From Deltaproteobacteria bacterium (GTDB lineage Bacteria > Desulfobacterota > Deferrimicrobia > Deferrimicrobiales > Deferrimicrobiaceae), in contig CP070783.1 of NCBI GenBank assembly GCA_020346465.1, positions 1-55,980 of the forward strand: 55,980 nucleotides of DNA. The letters run 5' to 3'. Both the position numbers and the translations under genes were made by a program. Below the pieces are notes generated by a model that saw only the letters and a list, made by a program, of their open reading frames with translations, did no database searches and was not told where the DNA came from. This document shows positions 43,608 through 53,443 of the stretch, one piece after another. Each line of letters starts with the position of its first letter. Position 1 is the stretch's first letter.

Positions 43608-44830
43608 CTACTCGTGGCGCAGCGCCTCGATCGGGTCGAGCCGGGAGGCCTTGCGGGCGGGGTAGAACCCGAAGAAGATCCCTACGGCGGCCGAAAACCC
43701 GAAGGCAAGGAGGACGGCACCGGGATCGACGATCGTGGACCATCCGGCGAACCGCGAGATGAGCATCGACCCGCCGACCCCCAGGAGGATTCCGACCACC
43801 CCGCCGGCGGCCGACAGGGACACCGCCTCGATCAGGAACTGGACCAGGATGTCCCGCTCCCTCGCCCCCACGGCGAGCCGGATCCCGATCTCGCGCGTCC
43901 GCTCCGTGACCGACACCAGCATGATGTTCATGATCCCGATCCCGCCGACGAGGAGCGAAACCGAGGCGATCGCCCCCAGCAGCAGGCTCATGACCCGGGT
44001 GGACGCCTCCGCGACCGCAAGCATCTCGCTCAGGTTGCGCACGGAGAAGTCGTCCTCCTGGCCGCTTCCGATCCGGTGACGCTGCCGAAGCAGGGAGACC
44101 ACCTCCCTCTCCGCCTCCTCGATGCTCTCCCGGTCGACGGCCTGGGCGATGATCACCCCGACCGAGCCCGGATGCTCGCTCCCGAACAGTTTGTTCTGGA
44201 CGGTGGTGATGGGAGCGATGATGATGTCGTCCTGGTCCTGCCCCTGGAGGGACTGGCCCTTCTCCTCGAGCACCCCGATCACGGTGAACGGAACCCGTTT
44301 GATGCGGAAGATTGCGCCGACCGGGGATTCCTCGCCGAACAGGTTCCGGATCACCGTCTTGCCGACGACCGCCACCTTGGAGGAGGCGTCCATTTCGTCC
44401 GCGGTGAAATACCGTCCCTCCGCGAGCCGGTACTCCCGGATCTCGAAATACTCCGGCGTCACCCCCTGGACGAGGGTGCTCCAGTTCTGGTTCCCGTATA
44501 CCACGGGAGAGGTGGAGCGCACCGAGGGGGCGGCGAATCGCACTGCGGGGAGTTCCCTCCCGATCGCCTTCGCGTCCGCCATGGTGAGCGTGGGCGCCGA
44601 TCCGAAGCCGGAGCGAAGGCCTCCCGCGGTGGTGCTCCCCGGGAGGACGAGGAGAAGGTTCGAGCCGATGGAGGAGATCTGGGCGGCGATCCGCTCGTTC
44701 GCCCCGGCGCCGATCGCCACCATGACGATCACGGCGGAAACGCCGATGACCATGCCGAGCATGGTCAGGATCGACCGCATCCGGTTCGCGCGCAGCGACC
44801 GGTACGCGATCTTCCCTGCGGAATAGAGAT

Positions 44831-44834
<4 letters not shown>
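43608..44834 (-). CDS. macB: MacB-like ABC transporter permease
   Basis: The 408-residue protein has the MacB/FtsX layout: first membrane helix (MLGMVIGVSAVIVMVAIGAGANERI, ~25-45), a large periplasmic domain (~55-270) with LVLPGSTTAGGL and VVYGNQNWSTLVQGVTPEYF, then three helices (VMSLLLGAIASVSLLVGGIGIMNIML, VSLSAAGGVVGILLGVG, VLLAFGFSAAVGIFFGFYPA) and the end DPIEALRHE. It overlaps the ATPase gene by four bases. Efflux substrate unknown (antibiotic, peptide or lipid). Confidence 0.93.
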
Positions 44835-45562
<728 letters not shown>

Positions 45563-45567
45563 GGCCT

Positions 45568-46743
45568 TTAGAAGAACCTCATTCGCGGACCCTGTCCGCC
45601 GGCCGCCCCCTGCTTTTTCCGGACCTCCTCGACCACCAGGAGGTCCCCCTTCTTGAGATCCCCCTCCACCAGCTGGGTGTGCGTTCCGTCGCTGGCCCCG
45701 CCCTTGACGGAGATCGGTTTGGTCTTGCCGTCCTTTTCCAGGATGTAGACCCGCTGCCCGCCGGCAACCTTTTTCTCCTCCGGCTTCTTCCCGTCGGAAG
45801 GACGGAAGCGAAGGGCGGCGTTCGGGATCTTCAGGACATCCGGCAGGTCCCGCACATGGATCGAGACGTTGGCGGTCATGCCGGGCTTGAGGAGCAGATC
45901 CCCGTTGTCGACCTGGACCACGACGTTGTAGGTGACCACGTTCTGCGTCACGATGGGCGCGGAACGCACCTGCACGACCTTGCCGCGGAAGGCCCGTTCG
46001 GGGTACGCGTCCACGGTGAACGTCGCCTGCTGGCCCGCCCTCACCTTCCCGATGTCCGCCTCGTCGACGTTGGTGTCGATCTGCATCTTGGTGAGATCCT
46101 CCGCGATGGTGAAGAGCGTGGGCGTCTGGAAGCTGGCGGCCACCGTCTGCCCCGCGTCCACGTTCCGGGAGATCACGATCCCGTCGACCGGGGAGCGGAT
46201 GGTGGCGTACCGCAGGTTCGTTTCCGCCGCGGAGAGCTGCCCTTGCGCCTGGATCACCTGCCCCTCCGCGCTCCGCTTCTGGGCGAGCGCCGTCTCGTAG
46301 GCGGTCTCCGCCGAGTCGACGTCGGACTGGGCGACGAACCCGTCCTTGACCAGCTCCCGGTTGCGCCGGGCCGTCCGCTCCGTGTCGATGACGAGGACGC
46401 GGGCCCGCTCGGTCGCGGCGCGGGCGTTTTCGAGGTTCCCTTGCGCCTGGAGGACGGAAGCCTCGAACAGGCGGGTGTCGATCTGCGCGATGACCTGCCC
46501 CTTCTTCACCGGGGAGTTGTAGTCCACGAAGATCTTCTCCAGCGTCCCGGAGACCTGGCTTCCCACCTGCACCGTGGTGACGGCGTTCAGGTTCCCCGTC
46601 GCCAGGACCGTTTCGGCGATATCCCCCCGCTCGACCGGCGCGGTGCGGTAGTTCCTCTTTCCCGCCGAGCCGTCCGTGCCGAGATAATAGTAGGCGACGG
46701 CGGCGAGCAGGACGGCGGCAAGGGCGACGATCCCCCGCTTCAT
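45568..46743 (-). CDS. macA: MacA-like periplasmic adaptor
   Basis: The 391-residue membrane-fusion protein has an N-terminal anchor (GIVALAAVLLAAVAYYYLG), a barrel-sandwich half VGSQVSGTLEKIFVDYNSPVKKGQ, a long alpha-hairpin rich in Ala/Gln (~95-190), the second half TIRSPVDGIVISRNVDAGQTV, and a C-terminal domain. It bridges the inner-membrane ABC parts and the TolC-like channel. It overlaps the TolC gene end by four bases (46740-46743). Confidence 0.94.
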   Translation of the reverse strand: MKRGIVALAAVLLAAVAYYYLGTDGSAGKRNYRTAPVERGDIAETVLATGNLNAVTTVQVGSQVSGTLEKIFVDYNSPVKKGQVIAQIDTRLFEASVLQAQGNLENARAATERARVLVIDTERTARRNRELVKDGFVAQSDVDSAETAYETALAQKRSAEGQVIQAQGQLSAAETNLRYATIRSPVDGIVISRNVDAGQTVAASFQTPTLFTIAEDLTKMQIDTNVDEADIGKVRAGQQATFTVDAYPERAFRGKVVQVRSAPIVTQNVVTYNVVVQVDNGDLLLKPGMTANVSIHVRDLPDVLKIPNAALRFRPSDGKKPEEKKVAGGQRVYILEKDGKTKPISVKGGASDGTHTQLVEGDLKKGDLLVVEEVRKKQGAAGGQGPRMRFF

Positions 46744-48248
46744 CGCAGATCCTTTCGTGTCATCGTCTCGATCTCCCTGTCGCTCACACGGATTCCGTGT
46801 CGCTCCAGAAGTTCCCCGGTACTCCGGTAGAACCGGGTGACGGCGCCCTGGTAATCGGCCCGCGCGGCGGTGAGCGCGTCCCGGGCCGCCGCGTAATCCG
46901 CCTCCACCTCCAGGATGTTCTTGGTGGTCGCCAGCCCGAGCTTGCCCCGCTTGAGAAACGACGCGAGCCGCGCCTCCCCCAGGACGACGCCTTTTCTCGC
47001 CACCTCGATCTGCCGGAACTTCGTCTCCATGTCGCGAATCGCGGAACGGACATCGAGGGCGATCGACTCCTCGAGGTTGCGGATCTGCGCCTCCGCCTGC
47101 CGGGCCCGAAGCCTCGCCTCGGCGAGGTCGGCCCGCGCGGAGTCGTTCCCCAGGGGATAGGAGAAGGACAGACCGACGGACCAGAAGGGGACATCCGCCG
47201 AGACCAGGTCGTCGATCGCGTCGCCGTAGTTCTTCGACAGCCCCTTGACCCCGGCGCTCCCCGTGGCGGCCAGAGAGGGAAGGGCCAGGTTCCGGGAGAT
47301 CTTCGCCTGGAATTCGTAGGTTTTCCGCGAGATGCGCGCACCGACAAGATCCGGCCTTTCCCGGAGAGCGACCTCCGTCGCGCCTTCCTCCGACGCCTCG
47401 ACCCTCCCCTCCGGGAAGGAGGTCTCCGGCGAGAGGATGCCGCGGTCCGGGTACTGGATGAGGACGCGGAGCCTGTCCGCCTGCTCGAGGGCGTTCTTTT
47501 GCGTCTCGAGCAGGTCCCGCTCGCGCCCGGCCAGCCCGAACTCGGAGTCCAGAAGCTCGATCGAGGCGAGAACGCCCGCCCGGACCCGCGCTTCGTTCTC
47601 CGCGTGGACCTGCCTCGCGACGGCCAGCGAGGCCTCCCGGGTCGCGAGCTCCTCCTGCGCCTTGATCAGGGAGAAATAGGCGTCCCTGGCGCTCGCCGCA
47701 ACGGCCAGCGCGGCGTCGCGCCACTGCGCCAGGGCCGCCTCTTTTGCGTCCGACGCAACGGTGATCCCCCGTTCGGTGACCTCCCTGCCGAGCCCCGACA
47801 GGAGGGGCTGCGACAGGGACAGGGAGAGCTCGGGCCTGGCGAACCGGGAAGCCGGGCCCTCCAGGCTGTCCTCGAAGAAGAGGTTGTTGAAGGCGACGCT
47901 CGCCGTGGCCCCGGTACCCAGGAGCTGATTGAGCGAGACGTCCGCGTCGAAAAACCGGCTTTTTACCACGGTGGCAGAGTCCGGAATGAGGCGGTAATCC
48001 TCCTCCCGATGGTCGAGAAGTGCGTCGAGCCTCGGATTGTAGATACCCCCGGCGCGGAGGATGCCGGTCTCCGCGATCGCGGGGTTGAACGTCGTAACGC
48101 GGAGCCCGAGGTTCCTCTCGATGGCCGTGCGCACCGTCGCATCGAGAGAGATGGGGATCTCCCCTTCCGCGGCGTCTCCTGCGCCCGGGGAGGCGGCAAC
48201 CAGAACCGCGAGGAGGAAGAACAGGGAAGACCTCCCGCAGGCCTTCAT
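46740..48248 (-). CDS. TolC-family outer membrane efflux protein
   Basis: The 502-residue protein has a signal peptide (LFFLLAVLVAASPGAG) and two repeated OEP halves with long Ala/Glu/Arg-rich helices, for example DAALAVAASARDAYFSLIKAQEELATREASLAVARQ and DLAEARLRARQAEAQIRNLEESIALDVRSAIRDMETK. It would form the exit channel for the MacAB-like pump. It follows the TetR gene by ten bases. Confidence 0.92.
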   Translation of the reverse strand: MKACGRSSLFFLLAVLVAASPGAGDAAEGEIPISLDATVRTAIERNLGLRVTTFNPAIAETGILRAGGIYNPRLDALLDHREEDYRLIPDSATVVKSRFFDADVSLNQLLGTGATASVAFNNLFFEDSLEGPASRFARPELSLSLSQPLLSGLGREVTERGITVASDAKEAALAQWRDAALAVAASARDAYFSLIKAQEELATREASLAVARQVHAENEARVRAGVLASIELLDSEFGLAGRERDLLETQKNALEQADRLRVLIQYPDRGILSPETSFPEGRVEASEEGATEVALRERPDLVGARISRKTYEFQAKISRNLALPSLAATGSAGVKGLSKNYGDAIDDLVSADVPFWSVGLSFSYPLGNDSARADLAEARLRARQAEAQIRNLEESIALDVRSAIRDMETKFRQIEVARKGVVLGEARLASFLKRGKLGLATTKNILEVEADYAAARDALTAARADYQGAVTRFYRSTGELLERHGIRVSDREIETMTRKDLR

Positions 48249-48258
48249 CGGAGGAGCC

Positions 48259-48936
48259 TCATCTGGCCGTTCCCCGGGGCTTCATCCCCGAGAGGGCGAC
48301 GGCGGCGATGTGCCTGGCCGTCCGTTCGATCTCCGCCGCGTCGAACCGGACGTCCGGGTGCAGCCTCGCGATGACGGGCCGGGCGTGCCGGTAGAACAGG
48401 CATTGCCCGAGGATGCTGAAGACGTGGCGCCGGATCTCCGCGTCGCGGGGGCGGCCCCCCACGATCTCCCGAACGAGGGACTCCAGCGATTCGTGGAGGG
48501 GCCGGATCGCCCGGTCGATCACCTTGTCGAGGGCGCCCGTCGGCTCGACGATCTCCCGCGCCATCAGCTTCCCGAACCACGCCGGGCGACCCTCGTCGAG
48601 AATGCGCAGGAGGAAAAGGCGGACGAAGCCGAAGAGGCTGCTCTCCGTCGATCCCCCGCGGCCGGCGGCATCGCTGTCGGGGTACTTCTGGCGCGCCTGG
48701 CGGTAGGCGAATTCGAGCACGTCGGTGTACAGGTCCTCCTTGCCCTTGAAATAGTAGTTCACCGATGCGACGTTGACGCGGGCCCGGCGGCAGATCTCCC
48801 GAACGGTGGCGCGCCGGTATCCCCGCTCGGCGAAGACCTCCCCCGCGGCGTTGAGCAGCCGCTCGCGGGCCTTCTCCGGGAGCAGCCCTCTCTTCGCCTT
48901 CGCCGGTGCGATATCCGGAATCCCTGTCTTAAACAT
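48259..48936 (-). CDS. TetR-family repressor (CerR-like)
   Basis: The ~225-residue protein has an N-terminal helix-turn-helix: RERLLNAAGEVFAERGYRRATVREICRRARVNVASVNYYFKGKEDLY, and a ligand domain with FGKLMAREIVEPTGALDKVIDRAIRPLHE, close to YbiH/CerR-type regulators. It is first in the efflux operon, so likely autoregulatory. The ATG at 48936 lies inside a perfect palindrome AAACATATGTTT (48931-48942), and transcription seems to start next to it. A GTG at 48960 is possible but lies within the promoter. Confidence 0.88.
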   Translation of the reverse strand: MFKTGIPDIAPAKAKRGLLPEKARERLLNAAGEVFAERGYRRATVREICRRARVNVASVNYYFKGKEDLYTDVLEFAYRQARQKYPDSDAAGRGGSTESSLFGFVRLFLLRILDEGRPAWFGKLMAREIVEPTGALDKVIDRAIRPLHESLESLVREIVGGRPRDAEIRRHVFSILGQCLFYRHARPVIARLHPDVRFDAAEIERTARHIAAVALSGMKPRGTAR

Positions 48937-48976
48937 ATGTTTGAAACAAGTGTATAACACCCGTAAAGGATGTCAA
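48931..48976 (-). promoter_or_regulatory. tetR/efflux operon promoter and operator
   Basis: On the minus strand TTGACA (48976-48971), 16 bases, TACACT (48954-48949). The palindrome AAACATATGTTT (48931-48942) covers the predicted transcription start and the ATG, so a repressor bound there would block both. Confidence 0.55.
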
Positions 48977-49067
48977 GAATATTGGGGCAACGGGGGGAGG
49001 CGGGGCAAGCGCGCGCAGGGAGCCCGGAGGCGACCCCGATCGATGCGGCCCGTTCCCTTTCCCTATG

Positions 49068-49115
49068 GAAGGGGCTGGCATGAAAAAGTTTAAGAACGTC
49101 CCCTTTTGGGGAAGA
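49068..49115 (+). repeat. Dispersed REP-like repeat, copy C
   Basis: The first 40 bases are identical to copy B at 43557, with a CCCC-T4-GGGG hairpin. It ends directly next to the gap promoter (TTGACA begins two bases later), so it could influence transcription. Confidence 0.8.
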
Positions 49116-49116
49116 A

Positions 49117-50202
<1,086 letters not shown>

Positions 50203-50205
50203 GGG

Positions 50206-50958
50206 ATGCGCACCCCGGTCATCGCCGGCAACTGGAAGATGTACAAGACCGCGGACGAGGCCGGCGCTTTCGTCCGCGAGTTCCTTCCGCTGGTACAGGA
50301 TGCGGACGGCGTGGAGATCGTCCTGGCCCCGCCCTTCCCTTCCCTCGCCGCCGTCGCGGCCCTGACGCGCGGCACCCGGATCGGCGTGGCGTCGCAGAAC
50401 GTCCACTTCGCCGACGAGGGGGCGTACACGGGGGAGGTCTCCGCCCGGATGGTGCGGGACGCGGGGGCCGCCTACGCCATCGTCGGGCACTCCGAGCGGC
50501 GGCACTATTTCGCCGAGACCGACGAGTTCGTGAACCGGAAGGTCCGCGCCGCCCTCGCCGCGGGGCTGGTCCCGATCCTGTGCCTGGGGGAAACGCTGGC
50601 CGAGCGCGAGTCGGGCCGCACGATCGAGGTGGTGGAACGGCAGATCCGCGCCGGGCTTGCGGAGGTGCCGGGTTCGGCCGCGGGGAGGATCCTCGTGGCG
50701 TACGAGCCCGTCTGGGCCATCGGGACGGGGAAGACGGCGACCCCCGCGCAGGCCCAGGAGGTCCACGCCTTCCTCCGTGGTACACTGAAGCAGATGTGGG
50801 GGGAGGAGGCGGCCGGCGCCGTGAGGATCCTCTACGGGGGATCCGTCAAGCCCGAGAACGCCGCCGAGCTCATGGGGCAGGAGGACATCGACGGGGCGCT
50901 CGTCGGCGGGGCGAGCCTCTCCGCCCAGTCGTTCGCAAATATCGTGAAGCACCGATAA
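50206..50958 (+). CDS. tpiA: Triosephosphate isomerase
   Basis: Interconverts dihydroxyacetone phosphate and glyceraldehyde-3-phosphate. The 250-residue barrel has the catalytic Lys in GNWKMYKT, His in AIVGHSERRHYF, Glu in AYEPVWAIGTGKTATPAQAQEVH, and phosphate loop ILYGGSVKPENAAELM. Position between gap and secG is a standard cluster. Confidence 0.97.
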   Translation: MRTPVIAGNWKMYKTADEAGAFVREFLPLVQDADGVEIVLAPPFPSLAAVAALTRGTRIGVASQNVHFADEGAYTGEVSARMVRDAGAAYAIVGHSERRHYFAETDEFVNRKVRAALAAGLVPILCLGETLAERESGRTIEVVERQIRAGLAEVPGSAAGRILVAYEPVWAIGTGKTATPAQAQEVHAFLRGTLKQMWGEEAAGAVRILYGGSVKPENAAELMGQEDIDGALVGGASLSAQSFANIVKHR

Positions 50959-50978
50959 CGGAGGAAACGGAAAACGCA

Positions 50979-51374
50979 ATGTATACGGCGATCGTAATCC
51001 TGCACGTCGTGGTGTCCCTGGCTCTCATCCTCATCATTCTTCTCCAGACGGGGAAGGGGGCCGACATCGGGGCCGTCTTCGGAGGCGGCTCCTCCCAGAC
51101 CCTGTTCGGGTCGAGCGGTCCCACCAGCTTCCTGGGCAAGATGACGGCCGCGGCCGCGGTCATCTTCATGCTCACGTCCCTGTTCCTGGCGTACTTTTCG
51201 GGGAGCAGGCCCACGTCCAGCATCATGAAGGGAGACATCCCCGTCCAGACGACGCCGGCGACGGGCGGCCAGCCCGCGTTGCCCCCGCTGCCGCAGGGAT
51301 CCCCCGCAGGGCCGGGCGGGACGGCTCCGCAGGCCCCCGCCCCGCAGGGGACGCCCGCCGCGCCCGGGAAGTGA
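50979..51374 (+). CDS. secG: Protein translocase subunit SecG
   Basis: Auxiliary subunit of the SecYEG channel. The 131-residue protein has two membrane helices (AIVILHVVVSLALILIILLQ and MTAAAAVIFMLTSLFLAYFSG) around GKGADIGAVFGGGSSQTLFGSSGPTSFL, the SecG signature. The last ~45 residues form a Pro/Gly/Ala-rich tail, longer than usual. A GGAGG site lies before the ATG. A large hairpin follows. Confidence 0.93.
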   Translation: MYTAIVILHVVVSLALILIILLQTGKGADIGAVFGGGSSQTLFGSSGPTSFLGKMTAAAAVIFMLTSLFLAYFSGSRPTSSIMKGDIPVQTTPATGGQPALPPLPQGSPAGPGGTAPQAPAPQGTPAAPGK

Positions 51375-51377
51375 TCG

Positions 51378-51436
51378 CGGCTTCCGGACCTCTCTCCCGG
51401 GGACCCTGGCTCGCGGAGGGGTCCCCGGGAAGCCGC
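51378..51436. terminator. Large stem-loop between secG and nfi
   Basis: Inner arms CCCGGGGACCC (51396-51406) and GGGTCCCCGGG (51419-51429); the outer arms GCGGCTTCC (51378-51386) and GGAAGCCGC (51428-51436) lengthen it imperfectly. It lacks a T-run, but its position between convergent genes suggests a termination or stability role. It includes the 16-base sequence shared with 8276-8291. Confidence 0.5.
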
Positions 51437-51479
51437 CTCGCTCCGGGGGGGCTCCAAACGCGGCGCGCGCCGCTCGCCG

Positions 51480-52160
51480 TTATCCCGCCTTCCGGATCTC
51501 CTGCGTCAACTGGTGGGCACGCCTGGCCGGGTCGGGGATCCGGTACCGGGAGCAGAGGGCGAGCACCAGGGAGATCGACGACGGAAGGTCCGCCAGGTGC
51601 CCGGGCGACACGAAGACCGGCTTGACGCGCGCCCTCGTCCGGACGGCGGCCCCGACGGTCTCCCCGTCCCGCGTGAGCGGGGCCGTGTCCCCCTTGCGCG
51701 GCCCGGGCTCCTCATGCACCCCCACGAGCCGCTTCTTGGCGCACCCGACGCTCGGCACCGAAAGGAGGACCCCCATGTGGGAGGCGATGCCGACCCCCCG
51801 GGGGTGGGCGGCCCCGTGGCCGTCGAAGAGCATGACGTCGGGCCTGCGGGAAAGCGCATCCCACGCGGCCAGGACCGCGGGCCCCTCGCGGAAGGCGAGG
51901 TAGCCGGGCACGTAGGGGAAACGGACGCGGCAGACGGCCGTCCGCTCCTCGACCACGGACCTCGACGCCAGGTCGAACACGACGATCCCCGCCGCCACCA
52001 CCTCCTTCGCACCGAGGAACGTGACGTCCGCCGCCCCCACCAGCCGGACGCCGTCCATGCGGAACGGGACGTGGCGGACCAGGGCGCGGATGCGCTCCTG
52101 GACCTGCCGGGCCTCCTCCAGCGAGGAGACGGAAAGGGGAAGAGCGTTACGCGGGTCCAT
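51480..52160 (-). CDS. nfi: Endonuclease V
   Basis: Endonuclease V nicks DNA near deoxyinosine from adenine deamination. The 226-residue protein has the acidic catalytic set: VGAADVTFLG (Asp), FPYVPGYLAFREGP (Glu) and VMLFDGHGAAHPRGVGIASHMG (Asp). It ends with SLVLALCSRYRIPDPARRAHQLTQ. ATG at 52160 is used; a TTG one codon earlier is unnecessary. The cold-shock gene's terminator lies right before it, so it probably has its own promoter or is made by readthrough. Confidence 0.95.
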   Translation of the reverse strand: MDPRNALPLSVSSLEEARQVQERIRALVRHVPFRMDGVRLVGAADVTFLGAKEVVAAGIVVFDLASRSVVEERTAVCRVRFPYVPGYLAFREGPAVLAAWDALSRRPDVMLFDGHGAAHPRGVGIASHMGVLLSVPSVGCAKKRLVGVHEEPGPRKGDTAPLTRDGETVGAAVRTRARVKPVFVSPGHLADLPSSISLVLALCSRYRIPDPARRAHQLTQEIRKAG

Positions 52161-52167
52161 CAATGGA

Positions 52168-52197
52168 AAACCCCCGGCAATTCCTCGCCGGGGGTTT
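52168..52197 (-). terminator. Terminator after cold-shock gene
   Basis: An 11-bp stem (52168-52178 with 52187-52197) is followed by TTTT on the minus strand, 45 bases after the csp stop codon and only eight bases before the nfi start codon. Confidence 0.75.
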
Positions 52198-52241
52198 AAT
52201 GTTCGGGGGATTATTCCCCGCGGGGCGCATGGGCCCGGTCC

Positions 52242-52445
52242 TTAGATCACCTTGGTGACGTTTGCCGCCTGCGGTCCCTTGGGGCCTTCTGTGATCTCGA
52301 ATTCGACGCGCTCGCCCTCCTTCAACGACTTGAAGCCTTCCGCCTTGATCGCGCTGAAGTGGACGAATACATCCGGTCCGCCTTCCTGGGCGATGAAGCC
52401 ATACCCCTTCGCGTCGTTGAACCACTTCACGGTGCCTTGAGCCAA
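52242..52445 (-). CDS. Cold-shock protein (CspA family)
   Basis: This is a 67-residue single-domain RNA/DNA-binding protein. RNP1-like [11 protein letters not shown] and RNP2-like DVFVHFSAI are present, with the start [12 protein letters not shown]. Length is normal. GAAGGAGGT lies before the ATG. It is transcribed from a separate promoter at 52516-52544 with an approximately 65-base leader. Confidence 0.97.
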   Translation of the reverse strand: MAQGTVKWFNDAKGYGFIAQEGGPDVFVHFSAIKAEGFKSLKEGERVEFEITEGPKGPQAANVTKVI

Positions 52446-52515
52446 TTGCGTGTACCTCCTTCTTGTAATTGCGTGTCAAACCTGAGCAAAATGCCCAAAA
52501 TTTGAAACAGATGGA

Positions 52516-52544
52516 ACTGTAGCAACCGGCATACCCCCTGTCAA
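52516..52544 (-). promoter_or_regulatory. Cold-shock gene promoter
   Basis: On the minus strand TTGACA (52544-52539), 17 bases, TACAGT (52521-52516). Confidence 0.7.
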
Positions 52545-52642
52545 GCAAAGAAACATCCCGAAGCCTCCCCCTTTCCCCGGGTTCCACGGGGCGGAACGGG
52601 GACTTCCCCCGCCGCGGACGGGCGGGGTGGTACAATACGAAC

Positions 52643-53443
52643 GTGACCCAGCCCGTCATCGTCAGCGCCTCGCGCCGCACCGACGTGCCCGCCTTCCACG
52701 CGGACTGGTTTTCCGCCTGCCTGTCCCGCGGGACGGCCGAGGTCCGCAATCCCTATTCCGGCAGGCCGGCGGCCGTCTCCCTTGCCAGGGAGCGCGTGGC
52801 GGCGTTCGTCTTCTGGACCCGGGACCCCCGGCCGTTCTTCCCCGTCCTCTCGCGCATCGAGCGGGAAGGATTCCGTTCCGTGTTCCACGTCACCGTGACG
52901 GGGCTTCCCCCGGAGATCGAGCCCTCCGTCCCCCCCTTCGCGGAGGCGGTCGCCGCCTTCCGCAGGCTCTCCGGGGCGGTCGGCCCCCGGCGCGTCCTCT
53001 GGAGGTTCGACCCCATCCTCCCGGGGGAAAGCGCATCGGCCCTGGTGGCGCGGTTCGACCGGGTCTCCGCAGCCCTTTCCGGGCTCTCCTCCCGGTGCAC
53101 CGTGAGCCTCGCCCACCCCTACCGGAAGAGCCTGCGGGCGACCCGCCACCTCCCGGGGATCTGGGAGCCGTCGGATTCCCTGCGGGCCGGCGTGGAAACG
53201 ATCGCCGCCATCGGGCGGGCGCGGGGGTTCGCGATGCTCTCCTGCTGCGCCCCCCGCCTCGCCGGGTGGGGGATCCCCCCCGGCGCCTGCGTCGACGGCT
53301 CGTACCTGCAGCGCCTCTACCCCGGCGCGGAGATCCCCGCCTCCCCTTCCCCGGTGCGCCAGGGGTGCCTCTGCCACGCGTCGCGGGACATCGGATCGTA
53401 TCGGACCTGCCGGCACGGGTGCCTGTACTGCTATGCCGCGTGA
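52643..53443 (+). CDS. DUF1848 family protein with C-terminal CxxxCxxC
   Basis: The 266-residue protein matches the uncharacterised DUF1848 family: VIVSASRRTDVPAFHADWFSACL at the start, FVFWTRDPRPFFP, VFHVTVTGLPPEIEPSVPP and WRFDPILPG. The C-terminus has CLCHASRDIGSY and TCRHGCLYCYA. The spacing CxxxCxxC is that of radical SAM iron-sulfur clusters, but placed at the end rather than the beginning. A TACAAT -10-like box (52631-52636) lies six bases before the GTG start, with no ribosome site, so the message may be leaderless. It overlaps the helicase gene by 11 bases. Confidence 0.85.
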   Translation: MTQPVIVSASRRTDVPAFHADWFSACLSRGTAEVRNPYSGRPAAVSLARERVAAFVFWTRDPRPFFPVLSRIEREGFRSVFHVTVTGLPPEIEPSVPPFAEAVAAFRRLSGAVGPRRVLWRFDPILPGESASALVARFDRVSAALSGLSSRCTVSLAHPYRKSLRATRHLPGIWEPSDSLRAGVETIAAIGRARGFAMLSCCAPRLAGWGIPPGACVDGSYLQRLYPGAEIPASPSPVRQGCLCHASRDIGSYRTCRHGCLYCYAA

